Notes: generated by a model not told the origin, from the letters alone. A DNA stretch of 64,000 nt from Fen-1273 sp963748405 (GCA_963748405.1 CAVVIT010000007.1:310001-374000); one strand, 5' to 3'; numbered from the stretch's first letter, positions 33,294 through 41,877 are shown. Made by a program: numbers and translations.

Positions 33294-35744
33294 ATGAAGA
33301 CGCTCGATCTTGGCGGAATATGGAGGTTCAGGGGAATTGACGCAGGCGGCTCGCTGGATGCGCGTCACAGGCGCGTGCTCGGCTGGCACGACGGGTCGGT
33401 TCCGGGGACCGTCCACACGGACCTTATGGCCTGCGGGCTCATCGGGGATCCGTTCTACAGGAGCCAGGAAAACGACGTCCAGTGGATCGACGGCCTCGCC
33501 TGGGAGTACCGCAAGGAGTTCACCGTCCCGCGGGGATTTCTCTCCGCCGCCGCCGTCGACCTGGTGGCCGGGGGGCTCGACACGTACGCGACGATCACGT
33601 GCAACGGAAAGCGGGCAGGGGCCTCCGCGGACATGTTCGTCGCTCACCGGTTCCCTCTCAAGCGCTTCCTCCGCGAAGGAAAAAACGTCCTGACGATTCT
33701 CTTTGATTCCCCGGTGGCACGCGCGAAGCGGCTGGAAGAGGAGCACGGTCGTCTCGCCGTCGCGCTGGAACCGCACCGCGCATACGTGCGGAAAGCGCAG
33801 TATTCGTTCGGCTGGGACTGGGGGCCGAAACTGACCACGTCCGGGATCTGGCGGGGGATCGCGCTGGAAGCCGTCTCCTCCGGCCGGCTCGAGGATCCCT
33901 CGGCAAAGGTAGTCTCCCTGACCCGCGCGAAGGCCGTCATCCGGTTTTCGTCGGGTGTCATCCGGCAGGGAAAGCGCCCGCTGCGGCTCCGGCTCTTTCT
34001 GGGGGGGCCTGACCGCGCCGCTGAGTACACGCAGGAAGTCAGGGGAAATACCGTGCGCCTCAACGTCGTCGTTCCCGATCCCCACCTCTGGTGGCCGAGC
34101 GGCCACGGCGAGCAGCCCCTGTACACCGCCCTGTTCACGCTCCTCGACGGGGAGGACGTGATCGACGAGAAACAGGTGAGGTTCGGCATACGAACGGTGC
34201 GTCTCCTGCAGACGAAGGACGCGCAGGGAAGGTCCTTCATCGTCGAAGTGAACGGGCGCCGGATATTCTGCAAAGGTGCGGACTGGATCCCGGCCGACAG
34301 CTTCATCCCCCGTATCACGCCCGCGACGTACGACAGGCTCCTCCGCATGGCGAAGGACGCTCACATGAACATGATCCGGGTGTGGGGGGGAGGCTTCTAC
34401 GAAGAGGACGTGTTCTACGACCTCTGCGACCGTCTCGGCCTGATGGTGTGGCAGGACTTCATGTTCGCCTGCGGCGAATATCCCGGGGCCCCGTGGTTCA
34501 CCGCGCAGGTGCGTGACGAGGCGGAGAAGGCCGTTGCGAGGCTCAGAAACCACCCGAGCATCGTCCTCTGGTGCGGCAACAACGAGTGCGAGTGGCTTTA
34601 CTGCACCGAGAATCCGGGAAAGAGCCCGGACGCAATGAAGGGGGCAAAGATCTTCCGCGAGCTGCTCCCCTCCGTCGTGAAGAAGCTCGACGGGACGCGC
34701 CCCTACTGGAGAAGCTCCCCCTTCGGCGAGGGGTTTCCGAACGACGAATCAAACGGGAACCACCACCAGTGGCATGTCTGGAGCTTCTGGAAAGACTACC
34801 CCGAATACGAAAACGACAACGCCCGGTTCGTGACCGAGTTCGGGTTCCAGGGGCCTGCGAATCTTCAGACGCTCAGGGAAGTCACGCTCCCGCGCGACAG
34901 GCACCCGCAGAGCGAGGTGCTCGAACACCACAACAAGCAGGTGGACGGGACCGAGCGGCTCATCCGGTTCCTGGCGGCGCACTACCGCGTGGGCGGCGAC
35001 CTCGCGGACTTCGTCGCGAAGGGGCAGGTCGTTCAGGGAGAAGCCCTCAAGCGGGCGGCAGAGCACTGGCGGAGGCGGAAATACGGGACGGCGGGGGTCC
35101 TCTTCTGGCAGTTGAACGACTGCTGGCCCGTGAACAGCTGGTCGGTGATCGACAGCGCTCTCCGTCCGAAGGCCGCGTATTTTTACGCGAAGCGGTTCTT
35201 CGCTCCCCTGCTCGTCAGCATCAAAACGACAGCCGGGGGCCCCGAAGTCTGGATCACGAGCGATCTCCCCGTCCCCGTCGGCGTAACGCTCGAGGTTTCC
35301 CTCGTGTCGTTCGGGGGGCGGACCGTCCTGAGGAAGAAGGATTCCCTCCGGCTGAAATCGGACTCCTCGGTGTGCGCGCGGACCGTCGCGTGGGAGGACG
35401 TGCGGAGGCACGACCTGAAGGGGCACTACCTTCTTGCCCGCGCGACGTCGGAGGAGGGCATGGTGAGCGAGAACCGGCTGTATTTTGCGGAGCCGAAGCA
35501 CCTGGACCTTCCCGAACCGGGACTTTCCTGGAGCGTCCGGCAAAAGGGGGGGACGTCCTTCGAAATTACGCTCCGGGCGAAGAACCTCGCGCGGAGCGTT
35601 CGCCTGGACGTGGAGGGGACGGAGGCGGAATTCGACGACAACGTCTTCGACGTCGACGGGGGAACGGCGAAGACCGTGCGCTGCACGACGGGCATCTCTC
35701 TCCTCCGGTTGAAGAAGAGCCTCACGGCGAGCGCGCTCCGCTAG
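33294..35744 (+). CDS. GH2 beta-mannosidase (cytoplasmic)
   Basis: An 816-residue glycoside hydrolase. The ATG at 33294 starts the GH2 sugar-binding domain (LGGIWRF, GSVPGTVHTDLMACG, RKEFTVP); there is no signal peptide. The catalytic TIM barrel has HMNMIRVWGGGFYEED, the acid/base Glu431 in WCGNNECEW and the nucleophile Glu515 in VTEFGFQ. The GVLFWQLNDCWPV...WSVID segment is typical of beta-mannosidases rather than beta-galactosidases. It should release mannose from the non-reducing end of imported beta-mannosides. The gene is 19 bases after the LamG protein gene and converges on the GH130 gene with only six bases between stops. Confidence 0.92.
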   Translation: MKTLDLGGIWRFRGIDAGGSLDARHRRVLGWHDGSVPGTVHTDLMACGLIGDPFYRSQENDVQWIDGLAWEYRKEFTVPRGFLSAAAVDLVAGGLDTYATITCNGKRAGASADMFVAHRFPLKRFLREGKNVLTILFDSPVARAKRLEEEHGRLAVALEPHRAYVRKAQYSFGWDWGPKLTTSGIWRGIALEAVSSGRLEDPSAKVVSLTRAKAVIRFSSGVIRQGKRPLRLRLFLGGPDRAAEYTQEVRGNTVRLNVVVPDPHLWWPSGHGEQPLYTALFTLLDGEDVIDEKQVRFGIRTVRLLQTKDAQGRSFIVEVNGRRIFCKGADWIPADSFIPRITPATYDRLLRMAKDAHMNMIRVWGGGFYEEDVFYDLCDRLGLMVWQDFMFACGEYPGAPWFTAQVRDEAEKAVARLRNHPSIVLWCGNNECEWLYCTENPGKSPDAMKGAKIFRELLPSVVKKLDGTRPYWRSSPFGEGFPNDESNGNHHQWHVWSFWKDYPEYENDNARFVTEFGFQGPANLQTLREVTLPRDRHPQSEVLEHHNKQVDGTERLIRFLAAHYRVGGDLADFVAKGQVVQGEALKRAAEHWRRRKYGTAGVLFWQLNDCWPVNSWSVIDSALRPKAAYFYAKRFFAPLLVSIKTTAGGPEVWITSDLPVPVGVTLEVSLVSFGGRTVLRKKDSLRLKSDSSVCARTVAWEDVRRHDLKGHYLLARATSEEGMVSENRLYFAEPKHLDLPEPGLSWSVRQKGGTSFEITLRAKNLARSVRLDVEGTEAEFDDNVFDVDGGTAKTVRCTTGISLLRLKKSLTASALR

Positions 35745-35750
35745 GCGTTC

Positions 35751-36806
35751 CTATCGTTCGCCGGCGTACCGGGCGATCTCGTCCGCCGGAATCATGGCGC
35801 CGCCGACGACGCTGTCCGCTCCCGCGTACGGGAGATAGAGGTCCTTCCTGTAAAAGTAACAGCCGCACGCGAAGACGACGTTGTTCACTCCCAGGTCCGC
35901 GTCTCCCTGCGTCTCGGCGGGAGTCTCCGGACTCATGAGCGGCTCGTCTCTCCTCGTGATGAACCCCTTCGCTTTGGGGTCACCGATGGCGATGGCGAGT
36001 TCATACACCCTGGTGCCGTCCGCCTTCCTGTTGCCGTTGTGATAAATAATGAGGAACCTGCCGTCGGGGAGCACGAGCGGCGGCGGCCCTCCGCCGGTCC
36101 AGGTGTCCGCGAAGAGCGGATTCCGGAGCGGCTTCATCAGAAGCCCGCGCGTCTTCCAGGGACCGAGGACGTCGCTTGATTCCGCCCAGTGGATTGACAT
36201 CCTGTCCGGGCCCTCCATCGGCCTGTGGAACATGATGTACTTGCCGTCGATCTTCCCCGGGAAGAGCATCCCGTTTTTGTTGTCGATGTTGTTGAAGTCG
36301 CCCTTCAGGAGCCCGTGCTTCTCCCACCGGACGAAATCCTTCGTGCTCGCGATGGCGAGGCGGACCCGGTTGTTCGGTTTCCCCGAGGCGTACGCAGTGT
36401 AGAACGCGTAGAACCTGTCCCCCGCGCGCGTGATTCTCGCGTCTTCGACGCCGAGGTCCTCGAAGGGCTGGTCGGGAAGCATCACCGGCCTGTCGTGGCG
36501 GGCGAGAAGGTCGAGCCGGGGACTGAGGACCGCAAGCCCCATCGACGAGCGCGTGTGGTCGTAATCGTCCCTCCGCGCTCCCTGCGCGCGGTAGAGGAGG
36601 AAACAGAGCCCTTCCTGCTTCAGCAGGAGCGCCTTCGTCTGGGCATCGAACGGGAGCGAGGGGACGATCGATGCGATCGTTGTGCGATCGTCGACAAACG
36701 CGCAGGCGGGGTTGAACGTGACCCGGTTTTCCCACGGGTGGTCTTCGATCCGTCTCAGTATCGGCGTGCCGCCGTGAAGCCGCTGGACGCGGGGCGTCAG
36801 TGTCAT
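35751..36806 (-). CDS. GH130 beta-1,4-mannosyl/mannooligosaccharide phosphorylase
   Basis: A 351-residue cytoplasmic propeller enzyme. Motifs of GH130 are present in order: NRVTFNPACAFVDD, LLYRAQG, GVEDARIT with the predicted general-acid Asp122, FNNIDNKNGMLFPGKIDGKY and HRPMEG, WTGGGPPPL, and the last-blade YLPYAGADSVVGGAM. GH130 enzymes use phosphate to cleave beta-mannosides and yield mannose 1-phosphate, saving ATP. The start ATG at 36806 has AAAGGA seven bases upstream and a promoter-like pair further up. Together with GH2 it gives both a hydrolytic and a phosphorolytic route inside the cell. Confidence 0.92.
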   Translation of the reverse strand: MTLTPRVQRLHGGTPILRRIEDHPWENRVTFNPACAFVDDRTTIASIVPSLPFDAQTKALLLKQEGLCFLLYRAQGARRDDYDHTRSSMGLAVLSPRLDLLARHDRPVMLPDQPFEDLGVEDARITRAGDRFYAFYTAYASGKPNNRVRLAIASTKDFVRWEKHGLLKGDFNNIDNKNGMLFPGKIDGKYIMFHRPMEGPDRMSIHWAESSDVLGPWKTRGLLMKPLRNPLFADTWTGGGPPPLVLPDGRFLIIYHNGNRKADGTRVYELAIAIGDPKAKGFITRRDEPLMSPETPAETQGDADLGVNNVVFACGCYFYRKDLYLPYAGADSVVGGAMIPADEIARYAGER

Positions 36807-36829
36807 GGGGTAAGTCCTTTCTGCCGTAC

Positions 36830-36868
36830 ACGTTACGCGAAATAGGTGAAAGAATCAAACATTCGTTT
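36830..36868 (-). promoter_or_regulatory. Promoter with operator-like palindrome for the GH130 gene
   Basis: Read on the minus strand, TTGATT (36853-36858) and TAACGT (36830-36835) are 17 bases apart, with the start codon 24 bases further on. A short palindrome AAAC-ATTC-GTTT at 36857-36868 overlaps the -35 box. It resembles, but is not the same as, the operators before the lacI-type gene. Confidence 0.4.
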
Positions 36869-36972
36869 CCGCTTTGACGCGGGTGCGGTGTTGATTTTGA
36901 AAGCGCATGTCCATTCATTTTGCCTGCAGTCCATGACCGGGACTTCTCCCCCAGCAGAAACAGGATACGACG

Positions 36973-37983
36973 ATGAACGATGACACCCCCACACGCACAC
37001 GCGAAGAGATTCGCGGCATCGCCTACGGATTCCAGGAGAGCCGCATTCTCCTCACCGCCTACGAGCTCGGGCTCTTCACCGCGATCGGCGCCGGCCGGCA
37101 CGCGTCCGCCGGAATCGCCTCGCTGCTCGGGACCGATCCGCGCGCCACGGACAGATTGATGAATGCCCTCACGGCAATGGGACTCCTCGTCAAAGAGAAC
37201 GGCCGGTTCCGCAACTCGGATGCGGCATCCTCGTACCTTGTGCGTGACAGCCCGGGGTACCTGGGAGGGCTGATGCACACCGTCCACCTCTGGGACACCT
37301 GGTCGACGCTGAGCGCGGCCGTGAAGACCGGGACGAGCGTCCGCGTCCGGGACGTGAACGAACGGGGAGACGCATGGCTCGCGGCGTTCATCGCCGCGAT
37401 GCACGACAGGGCGGCCCGCCAGGCCCCCGGCGTCGTCGGGTTGATCGACCTCGCGGGGGTGACCAGGGTCCTTGATGTGGGAGGAGGGTCCGGGGCCTAT
37501 GCGATGGCGTTCGCGCGGGCGAACCCGGGGATCAGCGCGGTCGTGTTCGATCTCCCGAATGTCGTTCCGCTGACGAGATCGTACGTCGAGAAGGAGGGAC
37601 TCTCCGCGCGCGTGAGCACGGCCGCAGGCGACTATCTCACGGACGAGCTGGGGAAGGACTATGACGTCGTGTTCCTCTCCGCCATCGTTCACAGCAACTC
37701 TCCCGCGGAGAACGGGGAGCTCATAAAGAAATGCGCCCGGGCGCTCCGCGCCGGCGGCTCCGTGGTGGTCCAGGATTTCATCATGGACGAAGAGCGCGTG
37801 ACCCCCGCGCACGGCGCGTTTTTCGCGCTCAACATGCTCGTCGGCACCGATGCGGGGGACACGTATACGGAGGCCGAGGTCTCCGCGTGGATGACCGCGG
37901 CCGGCCTCTCGGGCGTTTCCCGGCGGGGGACCCCCTTCGGCACATCCCAGATCGTCGGCAGGCTCCTCGGGGGGAGGCGGTGA
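36973..37983 (+). CDS. SAM-dependent O-methyltransferase (family 2, dimerisation domain)
   Basis: A 336-residue methyltransferase in the hydroxyneurosterone/acetylserotonin O-methyltransferase style used on small phenolic or polyketide-like molecules. Residues of about 15-90 form the winged-helix dimerisation domain (ILLTAYELGLFTAI, RATDRLMNALTAMGLL). The SAM-binding fold follows: motif I is VLDVGGGSGAYA near residue 167, then AVVFDLPNVV, and YDVVFLSAIVHSNS and ALRAGGSVVVQDF later. Substrate unknown. Its stop overlaps the start of a small membrane protein gene by four bases (GTGA). Confidence 0.88.
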   Translation: MNDDTPTRTREEIRGIAYGFQESRILLTAYELGLFTAIGAGRHASAGIASLLGTDPRATDRLMNALTAMGLLVKENGRFRNSDAASSYLVRDSPGYLGGLMHTVHLWDTWSTLSAAVKTGTSVRVRDVNERGDAWLAAFIAAMHDRAARQAPGVVGLIDLAGVTRVLDVGGGSGAYAMAFARANPGISAVVFDLPNVVPLTRSYVEKEGLSARVSTAAGDYLTDELGKDYDVVFLSAIVHSNSPAENGELIKKCARALRAGGSVVVQDFIMDEERVTPAHGAFFALNMLVGTDAGDTYTEAEVSAWMTAAGLSGVSRRGTPFGTSQIVGRLLGGRR

Positions 37984-38396
37984 GCTCCGGGATCGAATCA
38001 TTCTTTCCGCTCGCCTCCGGGCTCATTCTTCTCATCCTGACGATCGGCGCGCTGCTGGCCGCGCCGGTCTGGCTCCCGGTCTTCCTCACGGGAACGCTGT
38101 TCTTTGCCGGCGGCCTGTTCTTCGCCCGTCCGGGGACGCGCTATCCGTGGGGAGCGTGCACGGGGATTCTCGCCCCGTTTGTTCTCACGTCGGTCTTCCT
38201 CGTCGCGATGTTCGGAATGAAATTACTCGTCTTCCCCGCGCTCGCCGCAGGCGGAGTCGCTTCGGGCGTCGGTCTCAGGCGGATGGACCTCCGGGGTCCG
38301 GGCCGGTATCTCCTGGGAGCCCTCTGGGTTGCACTCGTCGTCTGTGCGGCTGTTGTCGCTCTCCCCGGCCTGTTCGGCCGTTTGAATCCCCATTGA
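37980..38396 (+). CDS. Small four-helix membrane protein, unknown function
   Basis: Starting with GTG at 37980, in a four-base overlap with the methyltransferase gene, this 138-residue protein has four clear hydrophobic segments (GLILLILTIGALLAAPVWL, VFLTGTLFFAGGLFF, ILAPFVLTSVFLVAMF and LLGALWVALVVCAAVVAL). No polar motif in the helices suggests a transport mechanism, and I do not recognise the family. The coupling suggests it serves or is expressed with the methyltransferase. Confidence 0.7.
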   Translation: MSSGIESFFPLASGLILLILTIGALLAAPVWLPVFLTGTLFFAGGLFFARPGTRYPWGACTGILAPFVLTSVFLVAMFGMKLLVFPALAAGGVASGVGLRRMDLRGPGRYLLGALWVALVVCAAVVALPGLFGRLNPH

Positions 38397-38409
38397 ATGA
38401 GGAACGTGG

Positions 38410-38802
38410 ATGGAAGAGATCCAGATACGGACAAGCGAACAGGGGTGGTTCACCCGTCTTGCCCAGGCGTACAGGCAGAAGACCCCGGTCTTCCTCGTCG
38501 ATGACGCGAGGGTGGGAATCGACCCGGCGGTCGATTCGCTCGCGGCGATGGGACTGAAGGCGAAGCTCACGCCGAGAGAATGGTCCGCAGTCGGGGTCGC
38601 CGTGGGCCTGAGCGCGGCGGGGGCGGCGATGGTCGTCCTGGCGTTCCTGGATCCGGAGCCCACGAGCAAGCTCGGGCTCCTGGTGGGCGGGGGCGCGGTC
38701 TGCGTCCTGACCGGCGGGCTGACGGCGGTCAGGATCCTGACGAAGATGCGCCCGCCGAATGTCCAGATCGGGCCGGGAGGGATGAAGATATTCTGGACGT
38801 AA
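38410..38802 (+). CDS. Small protein with two membrane helices, unknown function
   Basis: A 130-residue protein. The N-terminal 55 residues are soluble (EQGWFTRLAQAYRQKTPVFL). Two membrane helices follow at about 60-80 and 88-108 (VGVAVGLSAAGAAMVVLAFL and LGLLVGGGAVCVLTGGLTAV). A short C-terminal tail ends GPGGMKIFWT. No family recognised. It begins 13 bases after the four-helix protein, so all three genes from the methyltransferase on form one likely transcript, ending against the convergent hemerythrin gene. Confidence 0.65.
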   Translation: MEEIQIRTSEQGWFTRLAQAYRQKTPVFLVDDARVGIDPAVDSLAAMGLKAKLTPREWSAVGVAVGLSAAGAAMVVLAFLDPEPTSKLGLLVGGGAVCVLTGGLTAVRILTKMRPPNVQIGPGGMKIFWT

Positions 38803-38817
38803 AAAAGGAGCCCGGTC

Positions 38818-39318
38818 TTACTCCGTTCTCATCGTATGACCGGCCCGCTCCACCGCGCGCCGGGTCGCTTCGAGGATCTCCGGTTTCGGGTTGTGGGGGT
38901 GGAGGGGGACCTCGGGGACGCTTTTCAATTGACGCAGGAGCGATTCCGCCTCCTCTCCTGCAAGCTGTTCGCAGACGTGGTACATTCCCCCCTCCTGCTC
39001 TTCCAGCGCGTTGTGCACCTGGAGTATGGACCTGATCGTGTTCAGTATCGTCCTGTCCGGCGGGGGAACCATCAGAGCGGTGAGCGCCCCGTGATCGAGC
39101 CGGATCCTGTCCGCGATGGCAAGAGGCCTTCCCCCCTGGAGTTTCAGCGCCGCGGGGAGGAGGACGGTTTCTTCCATCCGTATGTGGTGAAGGAGACCGG
39201 AACGGAAGGCGGCATAGGCGTTCATGTTGACCCGGCCCGGATCGGCCGACGCCTCGTGAAAGAGCGCGTCCAGCCGGTCGTGGTCTTCCGCGAGAAATGT
39301 GTATATCGGTCCCTTCAT
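38818..39318 (-). CDS. Hemerythrin (HHE) domain protein
   Basis: A 166-residue cytoplasmic four-helix protein. Iron-binding candidates are in the expected order: His13 in LAEDHDRLD, the HHIRMEE motif near residue 45, LDHGALTAL near residue 88 and VHNALEEQEGGMY near 112. HHE proteins bind a di-iron centre and sense or scavenge oxygen, nitric oxide or reactive species. Diverges from the ECF sigma factor gene, which could link both to a stress response (inference). Confidence 0.88.
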   Translation of the reverse strand: MKGPIYTFLAEDHDRLDALFHEASADPGRVNMNAYAAFRSGLLHHIRMEETVLLPAALKLQGGRPLAIADRIRLDHGALTALMVPPPDRTILNTIRSILQVHNALEEQEGGMYHVCEQLAGEEAESLLRQLKSVPEVPLHPHNPKPEILEATRRAVERAGHTMRTE

Positions 39319-39411
39319 AATTCCCTCATTTTCGTGTAATTTACGATAATCGCGGGTTCATCACAATAATCGGCATTCTCGTTCGTTGTACAGTATACAT
39401 CAGGACAACAG

Positions 39412-39975
39412 GTGGAAGCCAGCGCTGAAATACTTATACGGGATTCACAGATCGCCCGGGCGGCCGAGGGGCAAAGGAGCAGGCTCCTTGCGTTCATACG
39501 CCGGCGCGTCTCGAGCGACAGCCTGGCCGAAGACATACTGCAGGATGTCTTCTACCAGCTCCTGACGAGCTACAGCGTTACCGAGCCGCTGGAACAGATG
39601 ACGGGATGGCTGTTCACCGTCGCCCGCAACAAGATCATCGACTGGTACAGGAGGCGGCGTCCGGCCGACCGCTCGCTGGATGAGGCGCTGGACGGGGGAC
39701 CGGTGACGCTTGCCGAAGTGCTCCCCTCGGTGACCGAAGGGCCGGATACGGGGTACGACAGGGAAATCATCGCCGATGAGCTTGCGGAGGCCCTCGAGGA
39801 GCTCCCCGAAAAACAGAAGCTGGTGTTCGTCATGCACGAGATCGAAGGAAGAAGCTTCAACGAGATACAGGAAATGACCGGCGATCCGCTCAACACGCTC
39901 CTCTCGCGCAAGCGCTACGCGGTTCAGTTTCTCCGCCGCAGGCTTGAGGATCTCTACCGCGAGATTGCGGATTGA
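39412..39975 (+). CDS. ECF-family RNA polymerase sigma factor
   Basis: A 187-residue sigma70-like factor beginning with GTG at 39412, with an AACAGG upstream. Region 2 spans about 25-95 (FIRRRVSSDSLAEDILQDVFYQLL, MTGWLFTVARNKIIDWYRRRR). Region 4 spans about 125-180 (LAEALEELPEKQKLVFVMHEIEGRSFNEI), with a helix-turn-helix QEMTGDPLNTLLSRKRYAVQ. No anti-sigma factor of a known type follows; the next two genes are a small membrane protein and a DUF4404-like protein. Confidence 0.93.
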   Translation: MEASAEILIRDSQIARAAEGQRSRLLAFIRRRVSSDSLAEDILQDVFYQLLTSYSVTEPLEQMTGWLFTVARNKIIDWYRRRRPADRSLDEALDGGPVTLAEVLPSVTEGPDTGYDREIIADELAEALEELPEKQKLVFVMHEIEGRSFNEIQEMTGDPLNTLLSRKRYAVQFLRRRLEDLYREIAD

Positions 39976-40034
39976 GCGGAAGGACGCCGGAGAGTTCACA
40001 CTCATCGCAGACACACATTCGGAAAGGAAACACA

Positions 40035-40385
40035 ATGAAAGCGTGGTGGATAGGAAAAGTATTTCTCTTCATCGGCATCGCGGCGGCGGCGCTCGTCCTC
40101 TTCGGCGGCGTCGTCATGTTCCTCTGGAACGCCACGGTCCCCGATCTGTTCCACGGTCCGGCGATAACCTTCGCCCAGTCGATCGCGCTCATGCTCCTGG
40201 CGCACATCCTGCTCCGCGGGTGGAGCCCGTGGCGGTTCGGCCACGGATGGCGGAGGGACCGCTGGAGACGGCACTTTGAGAAGAAGCTCGAATCGATGAC
40301 ACCCGAAGAGAGGGAAAAATACCGTGAATCCTGGCACATGAGATGCGGCGGCGGCCCGGAGCCCGGCGTGAAGGGGGAAGCATGA
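40035..40385 (+). CDS. Small two-helix membrane protein downstream of ECF sigma
   Basis: The ATG at 40035, with GGAAAGGAAA just upstream, gives 116 residues. Two membrane helices (WWIGKVFLFIGIAAAALVLFGG and ITFAQSIALMLLAHILLRG) are followed by an Arg/Trp-rich cytoplasmic tail with a SMTPEEREKYRE helix. Small proteins of this shape are often found after ECF sigma genes in Bacteroidota. A membrane-bound modulator of the sigma factor is possible but not shown. Its stop overlaps the next start (ATGA). Confidence 0.75.
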   Translation: MKAWWIGKVFLFIGIAAAALVLFGGVVMFLWNATVPDLFHGPAITFAQSIALMLLAHILLRGWSPWRFGHGWRRDRWRRHFEKKLESMTPEEREKYRESWHMRCGGGPEPGVKGEA

Positions 40386-40714
40386 TCGAAGAGACCTTAC
40401 AGAAGATCGAATCGCGGATCAGGTCCGCGGAAGCGATCACGGGGAAGAACAAGAGCGACCTTCTCTCGCTCGTCTCGACCCTCAAGTCGGAGATCACCGA
40501 CCTCTCGAAAACGCGCGCCGAGCACGCCGAGAGCATTACGGGGTTCATCGACCGCTCGACGCACGAGGCGACGCGGAAGGAGAAGAATCCCGAGCTGCTC
40601 CGGCTCTCCCTGGCGGGGCTCGCCGAATCGGCGAAGGAATTCGAGGCCTCGCACCCGGGACTCGTCAGCGAAGTCAATGCGATCTGCACGATGCTGGCGA
40701 ACGTCGGAATCTAA
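40382..40714 (+). CDS. DUF4404-like coiled-coil protein
   Basis: A 110-residue soluble, helical protein. The closing stretch FEASHPGLVSEVNAICTMLANVGI matches the pattern of DUF4404 proteins (FExxHPxL...ANxGI), whose function is not known. The first 70 residues look like a coiled coil. It is translationally coupled to the membrane protein before it and is the last gene of the ECF sigma transcript; its stop overlaps the stop of the convergent chrA gene. Confidence 0.75.
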   Translation: MIEETLQKIESRIRSAEAITGKNKSDLLSLVSTLKSEITDLSKTRAEHAESITGFIDRSTHEATRKEKNPELLRLSLAGLAESAKEFEASHPGLVSEVNAICTMLANVGI

Positions 40715-41877
40715 ACTGCCCCGAGGAGCCCCGCGGCCCAGCCCGCGAGGGCTCCCGCGGCGACGACCCAGGCGGCGTTGACGCGCCACCGGACGAGGAC
40801 AAGAAGCGCGATGACGAATACGGCGCCCGTCACGATCCCCGTGATCGACGACGCGCCGAGTGCGAAGCAGACCCCCGCCATCAACCCCATGGCCCCCGCC
40901 CCCGCGCCGTCAAGAAAGCCCTTCATCAGCGGGGACGACCTGAGCCGGGGGACGAAGGGACCGATCGCAAGGACATAGACGAACGAAGGGAAGAATATCG
41001 CCGCCGTAGCAACGAGCGCGCCGGGGATCCCGAACAGCAGGTAGCCGATAAACGTCGCGGTGGAGAGCACGGGCCCCGGCGTGAATTGTCCCACCGCGAT
41101 GGCATCGAGAAGGCGTGTCTGGGTGAGCCAGCCGCGGGTATCGACGAGCCCCTCCTGGAGAAACGCCACGAGCACGTACCCGCCGCCGTACAGTATCGCC
41201 CCCGTCTTCAGGAGAAAGAGACCCAGCCCCGGGAGCGTCGGTCCCGGTTGGGCGCCCCCTCCGGCCGAACCCGCCCCGGGGAAGAGCGCCATGAGCGGGG
41301 CCGTCACCGCAATGTTGAACAGCCCCCGGAGCTTCTCCCTCCGGCTCCAGGCCATACCCGCGAGCGCAGCCCCCGCGAGAAGGATGAGAGGATCGAACCC
41401 GAAAACCGCGAGCACCGCGCAGGCGGCCCCCGTTACCATCAAAAACGGGTTCGAAGCGATGGGTTTCCCCAGCCGGTAGACCGCGCCGAGTATCACCGCC
41501 ACGATCGCTGCACGTATGCCGCGCATGGCCGTCCCGAGCCCGGGCATCGACCCGTATGCGACGTAGAGATACGCGAAGACGGTCGTGACGATCATCGCCG
41601 GCAATATGAAACAGAGCCCCGCGATGATCAGTCCTTTCACGCCGGCCCGCCGGTACCCGACGTGGATCGCCATCTCGGTCGAGTTCGGCCCCGGTATCAG
41701 GTTCGTCACAGCGAGCATGTCGAGAAACTCCTCGTGCGTGAACCAGCTCCGCCGGCGCACCACCTCGTCTTCCATCATGGCAATGTGCGCCGCGGGGCCC
41801 CCGAATGCGGTGAACCCGAGCCTGAGGAACAGGGCCGCGAGTTCGGCCGGAGATGTCCGCGTTTCACCCTTGTTGAT
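40711..41877 (-). CDS. chrA: Chromate transporter family (CHR) protein, probable ATC start
   Basis: A long-chain (two-domain) CHR permease that exports chromate or a related oxyanion. The obvious ATG at 41778 is too late: codons upstream in the same frame encode the conserved CHR N-terminus (LGFTAFGGPAAHIA), which runs into MMEDEV. The frame stays open to a TGA at about 41929, and no ATG, GTG or TTG occurs in it. The best start is an ATC at 41877 preceded by GGGAGG with a five-base spacer, giving 388 residues, beginning NKGETRTSPAELAALFL. Both half motifs NLIPGPNSTEMAIHVG and GQFTPGPVLSTATFIG are present. The ATC is either a rare start or a single-base change. Confidence 0.85.
   Translation of the reverse strand: MNKGETRTSPAELAALFLRLGFTAFGGPAAHIAMMEDEVVRRRSWFTHEEFLDMLAVTNLIPGPNSTEMAIHVGYRRAGVKGLIIAGLCFILPAMIVTTVFAYLYVAYGSMPGLGTAMRGIRAAIVAVILGAVYRLGKPIASNPFLMVTGAACAVLAVFGFDPLILLAGAALAGMAWSRREKLRGLFNIAVTAPLMALFPGAGSAGGGAQPGPTLPGLGLFLLKTGAILYGGGYVLVAFLQEGLVDTRGWLTQTRLLDAIAVGQFTPGPVLSTATFIGYLLFGIPGALVATAAIFFPSFVYVLAIGPFVPRLRSSPLMKGFLDGAGAGAMGLMAGVCFALGASSITGIVTGAVFVIALLVLVRWRVNAAWVVAAGALAGWAAGLLGAV

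Noticed and set aside
36890..36920. TTGATT with a weak -10 as promoter of the methyltransferase gene
   Set aside because: The best -10 candidate (TTCATT) is poor, so support is too low.
39388..39406. TGTACAGTATACA near the ECF sigma gene as a regulatory palindrome
   Set aside because: It is only partly symmetric and no second copy was seen, so it was not listed as a site.
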